Position numbers and translations under genes: made by a program. 64,000 bases of DNA from Glandiceps talaboti (taxonomy: Eukaryota; Hemichordata; Enteropneusta; Spengelidae): contig NC_135563.1 of the NCBI RefSeq assembly GCF_964340395.1, positions 186,001-250,000 on the forward strand, written 5' to 3'. The notes under the pieces were generated by a model that was not told where the DNA came from, made no database searches, and saw only the letters and a list, made by a program, of their open reading frames with translations. Below, piece by piece: positions 59,366-64,000 of this stretch (within the stretch, counting starts at the first letter, position 1; every line of letters begins with the position of its first letter).

Positions 59366-59717
59366 CGAAAGGTTACGGGAGGTATTAAAAGGGGAATGCC
59401 TGTCTGTGTGTCTGTCTGTCCGTCTGTCTGTCTGTCCATGTGTGTGTGTGTGTCTGTGTCATCATTTTCTAAAAATTGGCTGGCTCAATTGTAATGAAAT
59501 TTGGAATATATAATCTTTAGGGTAATTGCTAAACCTAATTAGGTTTTGAGCAAAATCTGCTAATGATATATTTGCATATTTATGAAATTAACAAGTCATT
59601 GAAAATGACATAGTCCCCGCTATGATTGGGTTTTAAGGAACTGGCAGTTTATGTTGTCATTTTCAAACCTGGTTAATGTTGTTTGGCCTCATTGGTTGTT
59701 TTTGATATCACTACTCT
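59366..59717. mobile_element. Family C repeat with TCTG microsatellite
   Basis: GGTTACGGGAGGTATTAAAA leads into (TCTG/TG)n at 59400-59458, then ATAATCTTTAGGGTAATTGC and CCTAATTAGGTTTTGAG, ending at ATATCACTACTCTG, which recurs at about 62650. A related start with a GT run is at 5976-6140. Confidence 0.55.
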
Positions 59718-61471
59718 GTTCAAGCATGTCTGAGTTATGGCTTTGGACATGAAAACTGCGCCAACAAAATGGCTGCCAGGCAGCCATATTGGATTGTATC
59801 ACGACGAAAATGGATATGCACATGTATGTTATAGAACAATGTGCTAATACCACCTTTGAATGAGATCTGTTCAAGCATGTCTGCGTTACGGCTTTGGACA
59901 GGGAAAATTTGCAAATAAAATGGCTGCCAGGCAGCCATATCAGATTGTATCACAATGAAAATGGATATGCACATGTATGTCATAGAACACTGTGCTAATA
60001 CCACCTTTGAATGAGATCTGTTCAGGCATGTCTTAGTTATGGGTTCGGACATGGAAAATTCGCAAACAAAATTGCTGCCAGGCAGCCATATTGGATCGTA
60101 TCACGGCAACAATGGATATGCACATGTATGTCATAGGACACTGTCCTAATACCAAATTTGAATGAGATCTGTTCAAGCATGTCTGAGTTATGGCTTTGGA
60201 CAGGGAAAATTCGCAAACAAAATGGCTGCTAGGCGGCAATATTGGATCGTATCATAAAAAATACCGCCAATGGCATTGTAGCACAACTGTACAGTTTCTA
60301 AAAATGTTTATCCATATGGTTGTCCATGCTAACAATAAGTGGTCATTTGTTGAATGGCTACCCAGTTGCCTATCCAACCATGTTGCTATCTTTACGATAC
60401 ATGCTATCATTTGGCTGTTGCTATGGGCGTGGTCATGTTGTTAGATATATTTGCATACATTTTTGTATGTTTTCGGTCACTTGTGTATGAATTCCTGATA
60501 TTATCTTTTCAATATACGTGATTATTTGGCTGTTGCTATGGGCGTGGTCTTGTTGCTAGGCATATTTACATATATCTTTTGAATGTTTATTAAATTGTCT
60601 ATTAATCCTGGTTGTTATCTTTGCAATATATGTGATCATTTGGCTGTTGCTATGGGAGTGGTCTTGTTGCTAGGCAAATTTACATACATATTTTGAATGT
60701 TTATTCAATTGTCTATTAATCCCTGTTGTTATCTTTGTGAAATACACGACCATTTCGCTGTTGCTATGGGCGTGGTCATGGTTGCTAGGGTATTTACATA
60801 CATTTTTTGAATGTTTACTCATTTGCCTACCAGATGATGTTGTCATTTGACCAAAATATACTGCCATTTGGTCGTTGCTAAGGGCGTGGTCATGGTTGCT
60901 AGGGCCAATTTTGTCAAAATGTTTTGATGAAAATCTGCAGAATAACACTTTCAGAAACATCTCACCAAGTTTCAGACTCGGTGACCAAATACTTTTTGAG
61001 ATATAAGTTTTTGACCAAAAATGAACATTTTTACACCTAATTTGCATATCACTCATGGACTCACTGTATGCTTAATATCTCTTCATCCATACATCCCTAG
61101 ATACATTCTCACTAAATTTCAGCCCCATCTGCTCAGTACTTTTGGAATTGTAGATTTTTAACCAAAAAGACACATTTTTAGCCCTAATTTGCATATCACT
61201 GATGGAATCACCATGTCATGAACAAATCTTACTTTACACCCCTTCAGAATGTTCCCACCAAATTTCGCACCAATCTGCCCAGTAGTTTCTGAGTTTAAGT
61301 TTTTTGACCAAAAATCACATTTTTTTACCCAAATCACAGACCTGTGATGCGATCATTTTGATTTGAACAATTTCCCAACTAGACACCCAAGGTAATGGAC
61401 CCACCAAATATCAAGGCAATCGGTTCAGCAGTTTTTGACTTTAAGTTGTTTACACACACACACACACACAT

Positions 61472-61506
<35 letters not shown>

Positions 61507-61735
61507 GACAGACAGACGCCGGGCGATCCCTATAGCACTACTGAACAAGTTCAGTTGTGCTAAAAAAATTGACGTGCATATGTATGGTATAGTATGTTGG
61601 CCCTGTACCAAGTTTGAACAAAATTGGTCCAGGCCTGTCCAAGAAATGGCTCTGGACGGACGGACGAATGCACGAACAGACGAAACCCAATCCATAAGTC
61701 CCCGTCCGAACTTTGTCCAGCAGGGACTAACTAAT
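59718..61735. mobile_element. Helentron-like family B copy, interrupted by a family A copy
   Basis: Three to four core units of about 150 bp (GTTCAAGCATGTCTGAGTTA etc.) run to about 60253. The distal part resumes at about 61567 (TTGACGTGCATATGTATGG) and ends with the hairpin region and GGGACTAACTAA. Joined flanks match the uninterrupted family B copy near 40690-40710. Confidence 0.85.
60254..61566. mobile_element. Helentron-like family A, full-length reference copy
   Basis: Left end AAAAATACCGCCAATGGCAT and TAGCACAACTGTACAG; four to five core units; AATTTGCATATCACT blocks; distal block; (CA)n at 61452-61501; GACAGACAGACAGACG; right end GTTCAGTTGTGCTAAAAAA. Subterminal inverted repeats TAGCACAACTG lie at both ends and the palindrome CGCCAATGGCR is near the left end. 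No ORF. Confidence 0.88.
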
Positions 61736-61739
61736 TAAG

Positions 61740-62612
61740 CAATATCTTAAAACTGCATACTTCAATTTCAATAAAATTTAGTCTATTCATTAAAAATAAC
61801 AACATACATTTGTCCTATAAATTTTGTTAATGTACCTTACAGCATTAACGAATAATTTGCATAATTAATTATTTTTGGTAATTAGGCTATATCTTAAGAA
61901 TGCATACTTCATATTCAACATAATTTAGTACATATGTTAACCATAAGAAAACACATATGTCCTATCAAGTTTATTGATGTACCTTACAGTGTTAATGAAT
62001 AATTTGCATAATTAATGATTTTCGGTAATTAGGCTATATCTTACGACTGCATACTTCAATTTCAATACAATTCAGTACATACATTAATCATAAGAAATTG
62101 TGTGTGTCCTATAAAGTTAGTTGATGTACCCTACAGTGTTAATGAATAATTTGCATAATTTATGATTTTCGGTAATTAGGCTATATCTTAAGACTGCAAA
62201 CTTGAATTTCAATATACTTTAGTACATACGTTAACCATAACAAAGCGGATATGTCCTATAAAATATTTGATATAGCTTACAGTCAGTTTTAATGAAAAAT
62301 TTGCATAAATAACGATTTTAGGTAACTGGGTTGTTTCTTAAAAATGCAAGCTTCAAATTGCGTATAATAATGGTACATATATCAACCATAATAATACGCA
62401 CCTGTCCTATGAAGTTGTTCCTACAACTTTTACCTTTAATGAGTATTTTGAATAATGAACGATATTCAGTAATTAAGCAGTATCATGCACTCTTCAAATT
62501 CTGTATAATTTGGCACATACATTAACCTAAGAAAGCATGTTTGTCCAAAAACAAAGCCTGTTACCATAGTTTTTTTCAGTTTAATGAGTTATTTGCATAA
62601 TTAGTGATTCCC
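61740..62612. repeat. Tandem array of a 146-bp satellite-like unit
   Basis: About six units, each with AATTTGCATAATTAATGATT, then GGTAATTAGGCTATATCTTA, TACTTCAATTTCAAT and a TGTCCTAT block. Starts near 61851, 61997, 62143 and 62290 give a period of about 146 bp. Divergence rises to the right. Confidence 0.92.
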
Positions 62613-62790
62613 TTACGGGGAGGCATTAAGTTTAAATCTGGTTTTCTTGATACCACTACTCTGATCACGCAACAACACTTGTGAACCTAAATCAAACAGA
62701 CTTAGGCATGTTGTGTCTGCTCGTTGGACATTGGACATGCCTAGTCTTCAAGATGATGTGATGAAACAAACCATTCAACAATAAAGGATT
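62613..62790. repeat. Dispersed motif pair
   Basis: CTTACGGGGAGGCATTAAG and TTTAAATCTGGTT match the sites near 4930-4957 and the flanks of the CAG element at 14370/15803. 62700-62790 matches the flanks of the SINE at 27030/27438. Confidence 0.75.
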
Positions 62791-63047
62791 GGTCGGGTAC
62801 GGGGACATGAAAACTGGTGATGAGAAACTATCGAGGTTAAAGGTTTGGTGCATGTGAATATTAGAACTTTACACACGTATAACCATTAATCACACGCAGT
62901 TGCCATTCTGTTCCGTAACATTCAGATATATTCAGGTGTTTACCTAATATATCTCACCTTTGAATACCTTGAAAAAGAATTTTTATTCGAAACATTGGAT
63001 TAAATCTATTTATTCGGACTGTCTCACAAGTTCTTTATGCATTTCCT

Positions 63048-63048
<1 letters not shown>

Positions 63049-63079
<31 letters not shown>

Positions 63080-63103
63080 CATACATACATACATACATAC
63101 ATG
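63049..63103. repeat. (CATA)n microsatellite
   Basis: About 13 uninterrupted ACAT tetranucleotides directly before the Penelope-like coding region. Confidence 0.97.
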
Positions 63104-64000
63104 TGATGTCGAAAGTTTTTTCCGTCGTCTTCGCTTGAAAGAGTACTTTGCTGATGATGATAATGATACCCAGGGTGAAGCTCATGTTAATGGTACTAAT
63201 AACAAACGATTGTTTGGCGCCCTCCCTGTTAAGTCACATTGGACCCCTCAAGCTGGTCGCAATAGTACTCTTGACCATTACATCAATGTTTGCAGGCGCG
63301 AGGTTTATACTATTAAATTTAATAACAAGTTCCCTTTCAGTAACATCACTAAGGAAGAACGCGATGCTATTTCATCTCTTAGAAAGCACGATGATATTGT
63401 TATTAAGCCTGCTGATAAAGGTGGAGCGGTAGTTGTTTGGTATAAAGATCTGTGTGTAACTGAGGCAGAGAGACAACTCTTAAACACGGATTTTGAACCA
63501 GGAATTGGAAGGTGATACTACAGAAGATGTGCAACGCGAAATTATGGATACTGTTAACGCTTTTATATCCACTGGCGAATTACCTTCAGAAGCACGCAAC
63601 CTTATAGTCCGTTGACCAAGGACAGTCGTGTTTTATTTACTACCCAAGATACATAAGGTTAATATTCCTGGTAGGGCCATCGTCTCAGCTTGTAACTGCC
63701 CTACGGAACACATCGCGCGTTATTTAGATGCCCTTTTACGACCTATTGTGGCATTTTAGCTTACCTACATTAAAGATATGAACCATGCTCTTAAAGTACT
63801 TAATGGCTTCCAATTCCAACAAGGTAAGCCACGATACCTTTTTTCTATGGACGTGAAGTCCTTGTATACTTCCATACCACATAATGAAGGTTTAGTTGCA
63901 ATCGAACACTATCTTAATTTAAGAACTGTACTTGACCCTCCTACCCTTTAATGACAGGTATTTTGTGCAGAAATGCGGCGTTGCTATGGGAAGTTGTCTT
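63104..64000 (+). pseudogene. Penelope-like element reverse transcriptase (runs off the edge)
   Basis: The first frame (63114-63515) reads RRLRLKEYFADD, then FPFSNITKEERDAISSLRKH and DDIVIKPADKGGAVVVWYKD, the typical N-terminal region of Penelope-like elements. After a shift near 63500, further frames give [56 protein letters not shown] (first catalytic Asp) and, at the edge, VQKCGVAMGSCL. In-frame stops near 63617 and 63758 and a shift near 63950 inactivate it. The YxDD motif and any GIY-YIG endonuclease would lie to the right of the window. Confidence 0.88.

Noticed and set aside
62800-62860. A second hammerhead ribozyme upstream of the Penelope-like region (GGTGATGAGAAACTATCGAGG)
   Set aside because: The stem II hairpin between the two core boxes is missing and the first core base differs, so no ribozyme fold can be supported; at most a decayed relic.

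Overview
The window is AT-rich, intron-bearing animal DNA, about nine tenths of it introns and transposable elements. Host exons have GT-AG introns and mobile elements of many metazoan classes are present (Ngaro and Gmr1-type retroelements, LINEs, a Penelope-like element with hammerhead ribozymes, Helentron-like repeats, a tRNA-derived SINE, several DNA transposons). This fits a marine invertebrate, perhaps a deuterostome; I cannot name the species. No bacterial-type operons, rRNA or CRISPR arrays are seen.

Host genes. (1) The last coding exon of an SLC35F6-like membrane transporter lies on + at 1232-1742, with a one-base frameshift. (2) The mitophagy receptor BNIP3 lies on -, spread over at least 40 kb: exons 58990-59077, 44712-44800, 41605-41751 and the terminal exon 19266-19308. 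All junctions are in phase and the C-terminal membrane segment is complete; the N-terminal exon(s) are not identified and probably lie beyond the right edge. (3) An unrecognised membrane-protein exon lies on - at 17432-17571, with weaker coding fragments at 16622-16960 (-) and 21615-21741 (+).

Mobile elements, left to right. A 48-bp minisatellite is interrupted by (AT)n runs and a perfect 130-bp palindrome that carries a hammerhead ribozyme on each strand (3638-4530). A truncated LINE lies at 4956-5826. A nearly complete Ngaro-type tyrosine-recombinase retroelement spans 7012-14054 with the A1...B1-A2-B2 split direct repeats; its gag is interrupted by a 989-bp terminal-inverted-repeat element. 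A CAGGGTT-ended element (14385-15802) sits inside another dispersed repeat. The BNIP3 introns hold a SINE, a 2A-bearing LINE fragment, a 2.5-kb TTAA-flanked element and, at 32446-38814, an intact Gmr1-type LTR retrotransposon with apparently identical 773-bp LTRs, a 1,540-residue single ORF and integrase placed before reverse transcriptase. That insertion splits one copy of a 251-bp tandem duplication. Further right are a head-to-head LINE fragment pair around a 1.5-kb inverted repeat (50.7-55.2 kb), a second CAG-ended element, a 146-bp satellite-like array, and a Penelope-like reverse transcriptase running off the right edge.

About ten copies or fragments of one interspersed family (called A here) and four of a second (B) share a layout: roughly 125-150-bp tandem cores, a CA/GACA-type microsatellite, a short hairpin near one end and, in A, subterminal inverted repeats. 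They look like Helentron-associated elements. One A copy lies inside a B copy.

Single-base indels occur both in the conserved host transporter and in otherwise intact element ORFs, so residual assembly errors are a real alternative to gene decay for some of the breaks.
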